A stretch of DNA of 64,000 bases from Xanthobacteraceae bacterium. Its GTDB lineage: Bacteria; Pseudomonadota; Alphaproteobacteria; Rhizobiales; Xanthobacteraceae. The stretch spans positions 1 through 64,000 of the forward strand of contig JALHRD010000027.1 of assembly GCA_022841625.1 (NCBI GenBank), written 5' to 3'. The first letter of the stretch is position 1. Every line of letters starts with the position of its first letter. The notes beneath the pieces were generated by a model. That model worked only from the letters and a program-made list of their open reading frames with translations. It searched no databases and was not told the DNA's origin. Made by a program: the position numbers and the translations under genes. Shown piece after piece: positions 1 through 8,394 of the stretch.

Positions 1-111
1 CCCAAAAACCCTCGCGTCCCACCACGCCACGGGACACTGCGCCCCGCAAAAGTTCAACAAGCCGGCAAACAAAACCGCTCGATCAAGCGCGGATTCTGTG
101 AGATATGCGGG

Positions 112-732
112 CTAGGGCCCGGCCGCGGACGTAAGTGACGACCATCGCACGCGGATCGTCTCCTCGCGCTCCATCGCATCAAGCTGTTCGTTGACACGCT
201 TAATCGCCTCGTCGACTTCCGGCATAAGGACATTTTCCAGCGCCTTGGCACGGCGTTCCGTCCGCCGGTATTCGCGCGCCAGACGATGCAGGTTGGCCGC
301 GCGCGCGCCTATTTGGGTTGCCATCCGCAGCAGCCGTCGGAACGCGGCGCGGCAAGCTTCCGCCTCGGGCGACGGATCAAGCGACTCCGGTCTCTCAGAG
401 GGCAGTTCCGTGGGCCATGTGACGTCCAATAGTGGCACCGCCAGAAACACCGATCGCTTGTAATGCGGCGCCGATGCGGGTGTGCGTTGAACTGGATAGG
501 CTTGCAACTGGTCGAGTCCATGTCGCTCGACAGCCGCCGCAAGCGCCGTTGCCGCCGACCTCAATTCGACTGCAAGCGCGTCCGACTGCGCCTGATACTG
601 CCGCATTTGCCGTAGCATTTCGGTTGCCAGGAGCATCCGCTTCTCATCAAGGAACTCGTAACCTTGACGCATTAGCCGACGCTCGTCGGCCAGGTCGAGG
701 GCCGTGCTGCGTGTGGGAGTAACCTCACGCAT
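112..732 (-). CDS. atpD: A/V-type ATPase subunit D (central stalk)
   Basis: Subunit D forms the rotating central shaft of the A/V-type ATPase, linking the A3B3 head to the membrane ring. The 206-residue protein starts MREVTPTRS and has the family layout: long N- and C-terminal helices rich in Arg, Glu, Leu and Gln (for example RLMRQGYEFLDEKRMLL near the N-terminus) around a short central segment. I chose ATG 732 because it overlaps the subunit B stop codon (725-727); a longer frame reaching back to 834 lies wholly inside atpB and has no family-like sequence. Last gene of a nine-gene operon; nothing recognisable follows in the 111 bases to the window edge. Identity is supported by both sequence and position directly after A and B. 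Confidence 0.93.
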   Translation of the reverse strand: MREVTPTRSTALDLADERRLMRQGYEFLDEKRMLLATEMLRQMRQYQAQSDALAVELRSAATALAAAVERHGLDQLQAYPVQRTPASAPHYKRSVFLAVPLLDVTWPTELPSERPESLDPSPEAEACRAAFRRLLRMATQIGARAANLHRLAREYRRTERRAKALENVLMPEVDEAIKRVNEQLDAMEREETIRVRWSSLTSAAGP

Positions 733-2125
733 GAGGCTCGCTCCGTGAGGTTGATTGCACGTAACGCGTGATCTGGTCGTCGGACAGCCGCGCCAACTCG
801 GCTTTTGGAAGCAGGCGCAATAGCTGCCAACCAAATTCCATACTCTCTTCGAGCGTCCGGCGTCCGGCCTGGCGGATGAGATCGCGCTCGAACCGATCGG
901 CGAACTCGATGTATTGGCGATCGAGCTCCGTCAACCCATCGCGGCCAACCACGCTCGCCAGCACGCGCACCCGTATCGCCTTCGCATAGGACGCAAAGAG
1001 CTGGTTGGCCAATGCTGGATGGTCTTTGTGCGAATAGCCTTCGCCGATCCCCTGGTCCATCAGCCGCGACAGGCTCGGCAGCACATTAATTGGCGGATAG
1101 ATTCCTTTGTGATCGAGCCCCTTGTCCAACACCACTTGGCCTTCGGTGATATAGCCAGTTAGGTCGGGGATTGGATGACTGATGTCTTCTGCGGGCATCG
1201 TCAAGATCGGCAGCTGCGTGATGGTGCCCTTGGCACCGTGCAGGCATCCCGCGCGCTCATAGATCGAGGCAAGGTCGGAATACATGTAACCGGGGTAACC
1301 CTTGCGGCTAGGGACCTCGCCGTGACTCGCGGACACTTCGCGCAACGCTTCACAATAGTTCGTCATGTCGGTCATGATGACGAGGACGTGACGGTCCTCT
1401 TCCGCCGCCAAATACTCGGCGGCGGTCAATGCAAAGCGCGGCGTCAACAGGCGCTGCGTCGATGGCTCGCTCGCTAGGTTGAGAAACATGACCGTGTGGG
1501 CGAGGGCACCCGAATCCTGCATGGCATGGCGGAACGCCTCCGCCGTGTCGTGCGAAATCCCGATTCCGACGAAGACAATTGCGAAGCCCTGCTCACCCTC
1601 GCCCCGCAGCCGGGCGTTCTCCGCGATCTCACTGGCGATCCGATCGTGCGGCAGGCCACCGCTCGAGAATAGCGGTAGCTTCTGCCCGCGCACCAAGCTG
1701 TTCATGAGATCGATCGCTGAAATGCCCGTCTCGATAAAATCGCTGGGCAGATCGCGCAATGCCGGGTTGATCGGCGTGCCATCGATGCGCATGCGCTTGG
1801 CAGCGGCTACTGGCGGCCCTCCGTCGGACGGCTGCCCGACGCCGTTGAAGACACGGCCCAGTAGCCCAGGACCCAGTGCGAAATGGAGCGGCTCCCCCAG
1901 AAAGCGGACGCGAACGTCGCGGAGGCCAAGCCCGATTGTCGATTCGAGCACTTCAACCACCATCGACTCATCGTCCAGGGCTGCGATACGACCGAGTCTT
2001 GGCCGCCCTGATTGCCCACGGACTTCAACCGCCTCGTTGAGACGAGCCTGGACATTGCGCTTGAGAAAAAGCAGAGGCCCTTCGATCGCGGTCGCGGTCC
2101 CTTGCGTGAACAGTTCAGGGCGCAT
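725..2125 (-). CDS. atpB: A/V-type ATPase subunit B (regulatory/non-catalytic)
   Basis: The 466-residue subunit B alternates with subunit A in the hexameric head and contributes the non-catalytic nucleotide site. Visible family features: an N-terminal beta-barrel (about residues 1-90) ending in LGPGLLGRVFNGVGQP, a central alpha/beta domain where the P-loop region is replaced by SSGGLPHDRIASEIAENARL as expected for B subunits, and the conserved segments LVIMTDMTNYCEALREVSA and RKGYPGYMYSDLASIYERAG. The C-terminal helical domain follows. Length is typical. Its ATG lies inside the 3' end of atpA (11-bp overlap), implying translational coupling. No missing segment is evident. Confidence 0.96.
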   Translation of the reverse strand: MRPELFTQGTATAIEGPLLFLKRNVQARLNEAVEVRGQSGRPRLGRIAALDDESMVVEVLESTIGLGLRDVRVRFLGEPLHFALGPGLLGRVFNGVGQPSDGGPPVAAAKRMRIDGTPINPALRDLPSDFIETGISAIDLMNSLVRGQKLPLFSSGGLPHDRIASEIAENARLRGEGEQGFAIVFVGIGISHDTAEAFRHAMQDSGALAHTVMFLNLASEPSTQRLLTPRFALTAAEYLAAEEDRHVLVIMTDMTNYCEALREVSASHGEVPSRKGYPGYMYSDLASIYERAGCLHGAKGTITQLPILTMPAEDISHPIPDLTGYITEGQVVLDKGLDHKGIYPPINVLPSLSRLMDQGIGEGYSHKDHPALANQLFASYAKAIRVRVLASVVGRDGLTELDRQYIEFADRFERDLIRQAGRRTLEESMEFGWQLLRLLPKAELARLSDDQITRYVQSTSRSEPHA

Positions 2126-3845
2126 CGGACGTCCCCTTGCTCAATTGAGCCAGCTCCGATTCCAACTCGGCGCGGAGCATGGAAAACCGATCGAGATTGT
2201 CCTCGCCGATCTCCTCGCCCATGCGCTGAAGCCTGCGCATCACACCGAGCTCGGCGATCGACTGGGGCGAGACCCCCCCATCGAGCGCAGCCCCCGCGAG
2301 CTCGATAAAGTGCAGAACGAGTTTAAGCATCGCAATCTGTCGTTCCGGTGAGCAATAGCGGTCGATCGGGGAGAACGCGGATTGCCGAAGCAGCGCCTCA
2401 TTCACAAGGTCTGCACACAACAGCGTGAATTGTTGGGCCGGCGGCAAGGCGTCCTTTCCGACAATTCGTGCCATGCGTTCGAGGTCAGCTTGGCTCTCCA
2501 AGAGCGACAGAATCCGGTCGCGGTGCGTAACCCAGTCGGGATTGCCCCGCGCTGCCCACCATGCAGCAAAGCGCGCTGCGCCTTCCGAATACGATTGGAG
2601 CGGATGAATCGCTGGATAGAATCTGGCCTGCGCCCGTTCGCGATCGAGCCCCCAGAACGAGCGAACACAGCGCTTGGTGTGGCTGGTAACCGGCTCCGAA
2701 AAATCGCCGGCTGGTGGGCTGACCGCCCCGATGATGGTCAACGAGCCAACGCCGCCGGACAAGGTCTTCACCCGCGCAGCGCGCTCGTAGAACTCCGCCA
2801 ATCGTGATCCGAGATAGGCCGGATAGGCCGCCTCGCCGGGAAGTTCCCCGACCCGGCCGGACACCTCGCGCAATGCCTCCGCCCAGCGGCTTGTCGAATC
2901 CGCCATCAGCGCGACATGTAGCCCCTGATCCCGGAAGTACTCGCCAACGGTCACCGCCGTGTAGATGCTGGCCTCGCGGGCCGCCACCGGCATATTTGAG
3001 GTATTGGCAATGATGACGGTACGCTCCATCAAGCCCCGGCCGGTGCGCGGATCGGCGAGGTCTGGAAATTCTTTCAGGACTTCGGCCATCTCGTTGCCAC
3101 GCTCGCCACAGCCGACATAGATGATGACGTCGGCGTCGCTCCACTTGGCGAGCGTTTCCTGCAGCACGGTCTTGCCGGTGCCAAATCCACCAGGAAGAGC
3201 CGCACGTCCGCCCCGAGCGATCGGAAATAGCGTATCGAGGATGCGCTGCCCCGTGATCATGGGCTCATCACTCGGTAGGCGTTCGCGCGCAGGCCGTACT
3301 TCACGGATCGGCCAACGATGAAAAAAGCCAATCTCGCGACGTTCGTCCGATGCGCTCCGAATCGTGCAAAGGATCGCATCGGAATCATGGGCGCCCGCAT
3401 CGACAACACTCTCGACTTTGCCGGCCAAGTCGGGCGGCAACAGACAGCGTTGCGGTATCGTCTCACCGGGCATCTCACCGAACGCACTGCCGGCCGTGAG
3501 CACGTCGCCGGGCTTTACGAGCGGCCGGAACGTAATCCGCCGTTCCAAATCCCGTCCGCCGTCCGCCTCGCGAAGTGGTCGCAGGAGACCATCAAAGATC
3601 CGGCCGAGCAGACCCGGGCCAAGCGGTATCGAGAGCGGGCCGCCGGTCCCGCGCACGGGATCGCCGGGCCGCAGGCCGGTTGTGTCTTCGTAGACTTGGG
3701 CGACAAACTCCTCACCCTTGAGACGGATCACTTCGCCTGGAAGTCGCCGGACGCCGACCTCGACCGCCTCTCCGACGCGAAAGCTGCCCTTGGCACGCGC
3801 ACGAAGCACGGGGCCGCCTATCCAGCGAATTTCGGCGTCACTCAT
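2115..3845 (-). CDS. atpA: A/V-type ATPase catalytic subunit A
   Basis: Catalytic subunit of the A/V-type ATPase, 576 residues. An N-terminal barrel (1-70) and bulge region precede the nucleotide-binding domain with P-loop GGFGTGKTVLQ at about 219-229. Most family members have an F-G-A-G-K-T loop, so GTGKT is a mild variant that keeps the essential Lys and Thr. The signatures IYVGCGERGNEMAEVL, MADSTSRWAEALREVSGR and PGEAAYPAYLGSRLAEFYER are all present. ATG 3845 is 6 bp downstream of the atpE stop. Intact catalytic motifs suggest a working ATPase or synthase; the sequence does not tell which direction it runs or whether it moves protons or sodium. Confidence 0.97.
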   Translation of the reverse strand: MSDAEIRWIGGPVLRARAKGSFRVGEAVEVGVRRLPGEVIRLKGEEFVAQVYEDTTGLRPGDPVRGTGGPLSIPLGPGLLGRIFDGLLRPLREADGGRDLERRITFRPLVKPGDVLTAGSAFGEMPGETIPQRCLLPPDLAGKVESVVDAGAHDSDAILCTIRSASDERREIGFFHRWPIREVRPARERLPSDEPMITGQRILDTLFPIARGGRAALPGGFGTGKTVLQETLAKWSDADVIIYVGCGERGNEMAEVLKEFPDLADPRTGRGLMERTVIIANTSNMPVAAREASIYTAVTVGEYFRDQGLHVALMADSTSRWAEALREVSGRVGELPGEAAYPAYLGSRLAEFYERAARVKTLSGGVGSLTIIGAVSPPAGDFSEPVTSHTKRCVRSFWGLDRERAQARFYPAIHPLQSYSEGAARFAAWWAARGNPDWVTHRDRILSLLESQADLERMARIVGKDALPPAQQFTLLCADLVNEALLRQSAFSPIDRYCSPERQIAMLKLVLHFIELAGAALDGGVSPQSIAELGVMRRLQRMGEEIGEDNLDRFSMLRAELESELAQLSKGTSDAP

Positions 3846-3851
3846 TGATGG

Positions 3852-4499
3852 TCACTGTCCTTTAAGTGAGTGGCCATCGGTCGTTGCCTGACCGAGTTCG
3901 GCGAGGAGCAGCGCGGCGACAGCGGAACGATCCGCCAGCAACCCGTGCGGTGTGGCATCCAGCGTTGCCTCGCCTGCGCTGATCTTGATACCGACTGCGA
4001 GCTCAGAACTGGCCACGAAGGTGGCTGTATCGCCGCTCGCACCTTGTGACTTGAGAAAGTTCTGCCTTTCGTCTTCGCGCCAATCGACGGGATGTTCGAC
4101 GACCCATCCTTCGGCATTGAGTTGATCGCGCCCGCAGCGAGCGACTTCGTCGGTCCAGACCAGACGCGCTGCCGGATCGCGCCATCGCTCGGCAAGCGCT
4201 TCGGCCAGCAAAGGCCAGGCGCGCTGGATCACCTCCAAGGCGCGCTGCTGGGCGCGTTGCCGCGCCTCGGTTTCGGCCCGGGCCTTCGCGTTAGCCAGCC
4301 GGCGAATTCCTTCTTTGCGCAGCTCTTCGATCACATCGTGCGTGCGCCGACGGGCGCTGCTCCGGGCCTGGGCGACCAGCGCATTAGCATCGCGCTGCGC
4401 GGTTGCAATCACGGTGCGGCATTCTTCAGTCGTCTGCTGTTCGAGATCCTGCAGCAGCGCATCGGATTGCGCCACTGGAATGAGATTCGCCTTGTTCAA
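3852..4499 (-). CDS. atpE: A/V-type ATPase subunit E (peripheral stalk)
   Basis: Subunit E pairs with the G/H subunit to form the peripheral stalk that stops the head from rotating. The 215-residue protein has the expected layout: an N-terminal coiled coil rich in Ala, Arg, Glu and Gln (about residues 15-95, for example RRTHDVIEELRKEGIRRLA) and a C-terminal globular domain ending in a helix with LLLAELGQATTDGH. The start is TTG at 4499, overlapping the atpF stop in a TTGA arrangement; no ATG nearby would keep the coiled coil intact. Positional support is strong (between F and A). Sequence divergence within this family is high, so identity relies partly on context. Confidence 0.85.
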   Translation of the reverse strand: MNKANLIPVAQSDALLQDLEQQTTEECRTVIATAQRDANALVAQARSSARRRTHDVIEELRKEGIRRLANAKARAETEARQRAQQRALEVIQRAWPLLAEALAERWRDPAARLVWTDEVARCGRDQLNAEGWVVEHPVDWREDERQNFLKSQGASGDTATFVASSELAVGIKISAGEATLDATPHGLLADRSAVAALLLAELGQATTDGHSLKGQ

Positions 4500-4792
4500 C
4501 TTTCGATACCCAGGATGGACCTGAGTCTCCCTACGAGGTTAGGCGGCGGCGATTGGCTCAATATGTCGGGAATGACGGCAACGATCGGTGCCTCGCTCAG
4601 AAGAGCATCATCGAGCTCGCCGACCGGGATGTGTCGGGCGTAGTCCGCAGTCAGCAGGACGAGGTCGGCGTGCTTTCTGGCTTGTGCAAACGCGTCCCGC
4701 GCGGCATCGGGCGAATGCGCCGCCACCTCGACGCCGGCGAGGCGAAAGCCGGTGGCGGTCAACGCGTCGCCAATGAAAACGACGCCGCTCAT
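4496..4792 (-). CDS. atpF: A/V-type ATPase subunit F (central stalk)
   Basis: A 98-residue protein of the size and type of subunit F, the small Rossmann-like subunit that attaches to subunit D in the central stalk and modulates activity. The N-terminus VVFIGDALTATGFRLAGVEV matches the family pattern (short beta strand, Gly-Asp, then T-A-x-G-F-R-L-A-G), and EAPIVAVIPDILS near the C-terminal third corresponds to the usual I-x-I-P strand. ATG 4792 lies 1 bp beyond the atpK stop and its own stop overlaps the atpE start. This subunit A/V family should not be confused with F-type AtpF (subunit b). Confidence 0.9.
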   Translation of the reverse strand: MSGVVFIGDALTATGFRLAGVEVAAHSPDAARDAFAQARKHADLVLLTADYARHIPVGELDDALLSEAPIVAVIPDILSQSPPPNLVGRLRSILGIES

Positions 4793-4793
4793 G

Positions 4794-5147
4794 TCAGCTC
4801 ACCCGATTTAGGATCAGGATCGCGACGATCAGTCCGTAGATGGCGATGCCTTCCGCCAGCCCGACCAGGATCAGGACGCGACCGAGCAGTTCGGGCTTTT
4901 CCGCCAAGGCGCCGACCGCCGCGCTGCCCACCATGGCAACCGCGTAGCCGGCCGCGAGCGTGGAGAGGCCGGCGGCAATCGCAGCGGCCATCATAGCCCA
5001 TTGCACAACAGCGGGATCGGTAGCGGCACGGGCTGTCGCCTCGGCGGCGGCAGCAGGGCCCATTTGAAAAAACAAGCCGGTCAAGCCGACGGCAACGATC
5101 GCCGCAAGCGCCAGCATAACAACAGGAATTTGCAGATTGAGCTTCAT
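4794..5147 (-). CDS. atpK: A/V-type ATPase rotor ring subunit K/c
   Basis: Membrane rotor (proteolipid) subunit, 117 residues from MKLNLQIPVVML. Three hydrophobic segments are seen: an N-terminal one (about 8-28) that could be a cleaved signal or an extra helix, as in some bacterial and archaeal c subunits, then a helical hairpin (about 48-75 and 88-114). The ion-binding carboxylate is the Glu of LVGLAEGIAIYGLIVA in the last helix. Only one hairpin is present, so this is the short c-type subunit, not the doubled eukaryotic-type K. ATG 5147 was preferred to longer in-frame extensions because it precedes the hydrophobic N-terminus directly and follows the atpI stop by about 10 bp. Ion specificity cannot be settled by eye. 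Confidence 0.93.
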   Translation of the reverse strand: MKLNLQIPVVMLALAAIVAVGLTGLFFQMGPAAAAEATARAATDPAVVQWAMMAAAIAAGLSTLAAGYAVAMVGSAAVGALAEKPELLGRVLILVGLAEGIAIYGLIVAILILNRVS

Positions 5148-5157
5148 GGCTTCCCTT

Positions 5158-6996
5158 CTAGCTTGTCTCGGAGAGTACGCGCTTTCGGATGTTTGGCGGC
5201 GGAAGCGGACTGAACATGCGTCCACTGCCGACGAGGAAACGGACGAAAAACTCGAACAGCATCAGCCGCGTCGTTTGGATGCTCACGACCAAGCCCTCCA
5301 AGGCGATCACAAGAACGTTGCCCAAGACGAACACAATCCAATAGCCGATCGGACCGGCGGCCGTGGCGACTTCGATAACGGCGACCGAAAGGCCGGCGTG
5401 GGCGAGGGCGAACGCGCCAATACGCGTAAATGAAACTGTATTAACGAAGAGCCGAAGACTTTCTTCGACGAACTCGCCGGCCGCGCGGACCACGGAAGCG
5501 AAGCGCCGCTCCGTAGCAATGGCCAATGGCCCCAGGGTGTACCAAATCATGCCGATGGCAGCGATGATGACCCCACCGATCCGGAACGGAACCAGCAGCA
5601 CCCCAAGATAGACGACCGACAGGCCGGCTCGGGAAGACCACCAACGGCGGGCCTCTCCACGCCAGTGTGCTTGAACCGCGTCCAACAACAGGCCAATTGA
5701 AAGAACAATCACGCCGGCAGCGCCGGCGGCGATCAGGATCGTCACCGGCTCCTGCAACGGGTGCAGCCACAGCGCCGGGATCAGATCCTCACGGCAGAAC
5801 ACGCTTCCAAACAGCAAGCCGAAACCGATTGCCGCCGCGCCGCTTGGTATCAGCACCTTCAGCAAGGGATATCGGCGGCCCAACATAAACCCAGCAACCA
5901 TGACGACAAGTCCTTGACCGACATCACCAAACATGAAGCCGAAAATCAGCGGTACGATAACCGCCAGGATCACGCTCGGATCGATTTCGTCGCTGGCCGG
6001 CGTTCCAAGCATGCGCGCAAAAAACTCGAAGCCGTGGGCCCAGGTCGGATTGCTGAGAACCGAAGGGGCATTGGTTCCGGTGGGCGCGTCGGTCAATCTC
6101 AGGATGTAGCGGATGCCTTCCCGATCGAGCGCATGACGCAGCGAGTCTCCTGTCACATCGCTGGTCCAGCCAGTGATCCACGCCAGCCGTTCGCTTCCGC
6201 GCAAGTCCTTGGCATGCTGATTGAGCCATTCGATCAGCACGATATCGCCCAAGGCGCTTGCGATCTCAAACCGATCCGACAGTGCTGCAAGCTGGTCCCG
6301 CGCGGCCTGCGTGTCGCGAACAAGCGCGGCGCGCCGCTGAGCGATGGCCGCCGCGGCAACCTCAGCCGAGGCGGGAAGCCACGGCGGCAGCGGCACGGCG
6401 CGCGCCATGATGGCGGCCAGCTGGGCCTCGACAGCGGCGATATCGGGCAGATAACCGACCAATAATAGATAACTCGCGGTCGGAGCGTCCCAGGTTTTGA
6501 ACAGGACGAGGGCCGGAATTTCGCGAACCTGACTCCCCATGGCCAGTCGCACAAGTCGCACCGCTAATTGTGGCCCGGCTTCTACGAGCAGCCGAAGGTT
6601 GGGCAGGGTGGCGGCCCCGTGCGCCAGCGCTTCATTCAATTGATCGAGGTCGATGATCTCCCGCGAGATTCTCTCAATCGAAACGATAACCGGATCGGCC
6701 ACCCGTGCCCAGGCCTCGAGCCGGTTGCGCGCCGATCTGAGGATCTCGGTCAGCGGCTCGGTGCGTTGTGTGGTGGTTTGGATGGCGTCCGGCCAATACG
6801 AATGATAGCGCCTGGCCAGTTCCTGGTGGGCCTTGAGTTGTTCGCTCACGTCGGGAAACACGACGCGTTCTTCCCGGCCGCTTCGCGCCTCCAATTCAAC
6901 CGCTCCGGTGCGCGAGAGACCTTCCATCGTGCGCGCTAACTGTCCGTGCGCCGTCAGCAGCTCAAACCAATGCGCAGCAATGGGTCGGAGCGTCAT
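5158..6996 (-). CDS. atpI: A/V-type ATPase subunit I (membrane stator, a-type)
   Basis: Subunit I (equivalent to eukaryotic subunit a) is the static membrane partner of the K ring. The 612-residue protein has a cytosolic N-terminal half (about 1-320) rich in helices and a C-terminal half with about seven or eight membrane segments, starting near ILAVIVPLIFGFMFGDVGQG. The essential channel Arg is visible in NTVSFTRIGAFALAHAG (about residue 525), and the following EGLVVSIQTTRLMLFEFF matches the second conserved helix. ATG 6996 forms an ATGA overlap with the atpC stop; an upstream TTG at 7008 is possible but less likely. Length is a little below many homologues (about 630-660), with the shortening in the N-terminal half. 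Confidence 0.93.
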   Translation of the reverse strand: MTLRPIAAHWFELLTAHGQLARTMEGLSRTGAVELEARSGREERVVFPDVSEQLKAHQELARRYHSYWPDAIQTTTQRTEPLTEILRSARNRLEAWARVADPVIVSIERISREIIDLDQLNEALAHGAATLPNLRLLVEAGPQLAVRLVRLAMGSQVREIPALVLFKTWDAPTASYLLLVGYLPDIAAVEAQLAAIMARAVPLPPWLPASAEVAAAAIAQRRAALVRDTQAARDQLAALSDRFEIASALGDIVLIEWLNQHAKDLRGSERLAWITGWTSDVTGDSLRHALDREGIRYILRLTDAPTGTNAPSVLSNPTWAHGFEFFARMLGTPASDEIDPSVILAVIVPLIFGFMFGDVGQGLVVMVAGFMLGRRYPLLKVLIPSGAAAIGFGLLFGSVFCREDLIPALWLHPLQEPVTILIAAGAAGVIVLSIGLLLDAVQAHWRGEARRWWSSRAGLSVVYLGVLLVPFRIGGVIIAAIGMIWYTLGPLAIATERRFASVVRAAGEFVEESLRLFVNTVSFTRIGAFALAHAGLSVAVIEVATAAGPIGYWIVFVLGNVLVIALEGLVVSIQTTRLMLFEFFVRFLVGSGRMFSPLPPPNIRKRVLSETS

Positions 6997-7769
6997 GCCG
7001 CTTTCCAAAGGTTTGCCGGATCGAAAAGCCGGCGGCGAATGAGCCCGCCGCGTAGCCGCTCAAGATCGAGCGCCCCGAGCGTCAGATGTGAAAAGAGTGC
7101 GGCCGGCGTACCGGCGTATTGGCGGAACAGGCGCGTTGCCCCGCGCTCCAGATCGTGACGGTACGGGCTGCTCGCATCCTGCAAGTCTGCGCGCGCGAGC
7201 GATTCAAAATGGTTCGCTATGACCCCGACAAGATCATCCAGGCCGCGGCGATCGCGATTGGCTGAGCGCGGCCACAATGTCCGCCAGTGCGCAAGCCATT
7301 GAGCGCCCAGCGACCCGTTTCGATCTATCGACGCCGAGTAAACGGCGAACGGAGATGCTTCGAGCTCTGCCGCGTGGTCTTGCAAATCACCGCGGGCGAA
7401 TGGAGCGAAGACCGGGTCTTCCCGCGTCCAGTCCGGGCCGGCGCCCTTAAACAGACTATCAAGCACCGGGAGATCTGGAAGATGCGCGACCCAAAGCACC
7501 GCGGGTAGCCAAGATGGTGTTACCCAGGTGGCCAGTTCGGCCACATAATCTCGCCACGCGGCGCGCAGAATGCGCTCAATCGTGTGGCTTGGCATTCTCA
7601 CTTCGATAAGGTCCGTGAACCGATGCAACGAAGTGGTGCGCGATCGCTCCAGAAACTGATCGAACGACCTTGCCGCTTCGAGAATCCGCCAGGCAGCATC
7701 GTCAAGGCGATCGCCGTGACGGGCTTGCAGCCGTGCCTGAACATAACTCCAACGAACCCGTTCGTTCAT
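6993..7769 (-). CDS. atpC: A/V-type ATPase subunit C (d-type socket)
   Basis: A 258-residue helical protein in the position of subunit C, the funnel-shaped socket that joins the central shaft to the K ring. Matching traits are the start MNERVRWSYVQARLQARHGD, which resembles the Y-x-x-A-R-x-R-x-x family opening, regularly spaced Trp/Arg-rich helices, and a C-terminal stretch around RLFRQYAGTPAALFSHLTLG. It is shorter than the usual 320-350 residues. The call therefore rests on a partial sequence match plus being the only unassigned large soluble gene in a complete operon. Start and stop overlap those of the neighbours (ATGA at both ends), so coupled translation is likely. Confidence 0.78.
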   Translation of the reverse strand: MNERVRWSYVQARLQARHGDRLDDAAWRILEAARSFDQFLERSRTTSLHRFTDLIEVRMPSHTIERILRAAWRDYVAELATWVTPSWLPAVLWVAHLPDLPVLDSLFKGAGPDWTREDPVFAPFARGDLQDHAAELEASPFAVYSASIDRNGSLGAQWLAHWRTLWPRSANRDRRGLDDLVGVIANHFESLARADLQDASSPYRHDLERGATRLFRQYAGTPAALFSHLTLGALDLERLRGGLIRRRLFDPANLWKAA

Positions 7770-8134
7770 GGAGCACCTGTCAACTTGGCCGCCAGGCGGC
7801 GAACGGCCTTCGCCAGGTTTGCATCGTCAACGGTTTGGCAGGTTGCCGCCTGAGGCGTCGGCAGGTTAGCGATCTCAGCCGAAATCTTGCTCAAATAGGC
7901 TGCGTGCAGTTTTGAGAGGCGCGCATCGGCCCGCCTTATAACGGCTACCGCTTGCTCGCGTGCGCCTGCAACAATCGCTTCCGCTTGTACCCGGCAATCC
8001 CGCAACCGAGCTTCCCCGGCGCGCTCCGCCTGCAGAACGCGTTCAATAGCCATGATAACTGGATCTCCCGCAGGCTCCAGCGGCCGCCGATCTGCTCCAG
8101 CTGTTCCACTAGTATCCATCTCGCAGACGTCCAA
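7766..8134 (-). CDS. atpH: A/V-type ATPase peripheral stalk subunit G/H
   Basis: First gene of the ATPase operon: a 122-residue charged, Ala-rich protein whose middle (about residues 28-80, from AIERVLQAERAGEARLRDCR) is a predicted coiled coil like the G/H subunits that wind around subunit E. Alternative starts are ATG 8134 (used here), ATG at about 8119 (MDTSG) and ATG at about 8053 (MAIERVL); the last would remove a low-complexity, poorly conserved-looking N-terminus. The 260 bp between this gene and the convergently placed end of the upstream cytochrome b gene (8135-8394) should hold the operon promoter, but I could not recognise a clear -35/-10 pair or terminator in it. Small coiled-coil proteins are hard to assign by sequence alone; the context decides. 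Confidence 0.75.
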   Translation of the reverse strand: MDVCEMDTSGTAGADRRPLEPAGDPVIMAIERVLQAERAGEARLRDCRVQAEAIVAGAREQAVAVIRRADARLSKLHAAYLSKISAEIANLPTPQAATCQTVDDANLAKAVRRLAAKLTGAP

Positions 8135-8394
8135 GAGTGCTCGGTGACGGCTATTGACCGTCTGAGCCTGCGCCCATAGCCGTAAGGCTACCAGCCGTCA
8201 TTGCGGAGGATCAATTGACCCCATGACATGATCATGACTGGTTGGAGCCACTGCATATTTGAAGGTGGATGCACGCCCAGACGCTGGCGGCGCGGCGCCG
8301 GCGGCATTCTTGGGTGCTCCCCCGAATCCAAAGCAGGCCCTTCCTCGGCGGAGCAATATGCCGGGCGCCTGTGCTTTGTATCCCACAACGGCGG

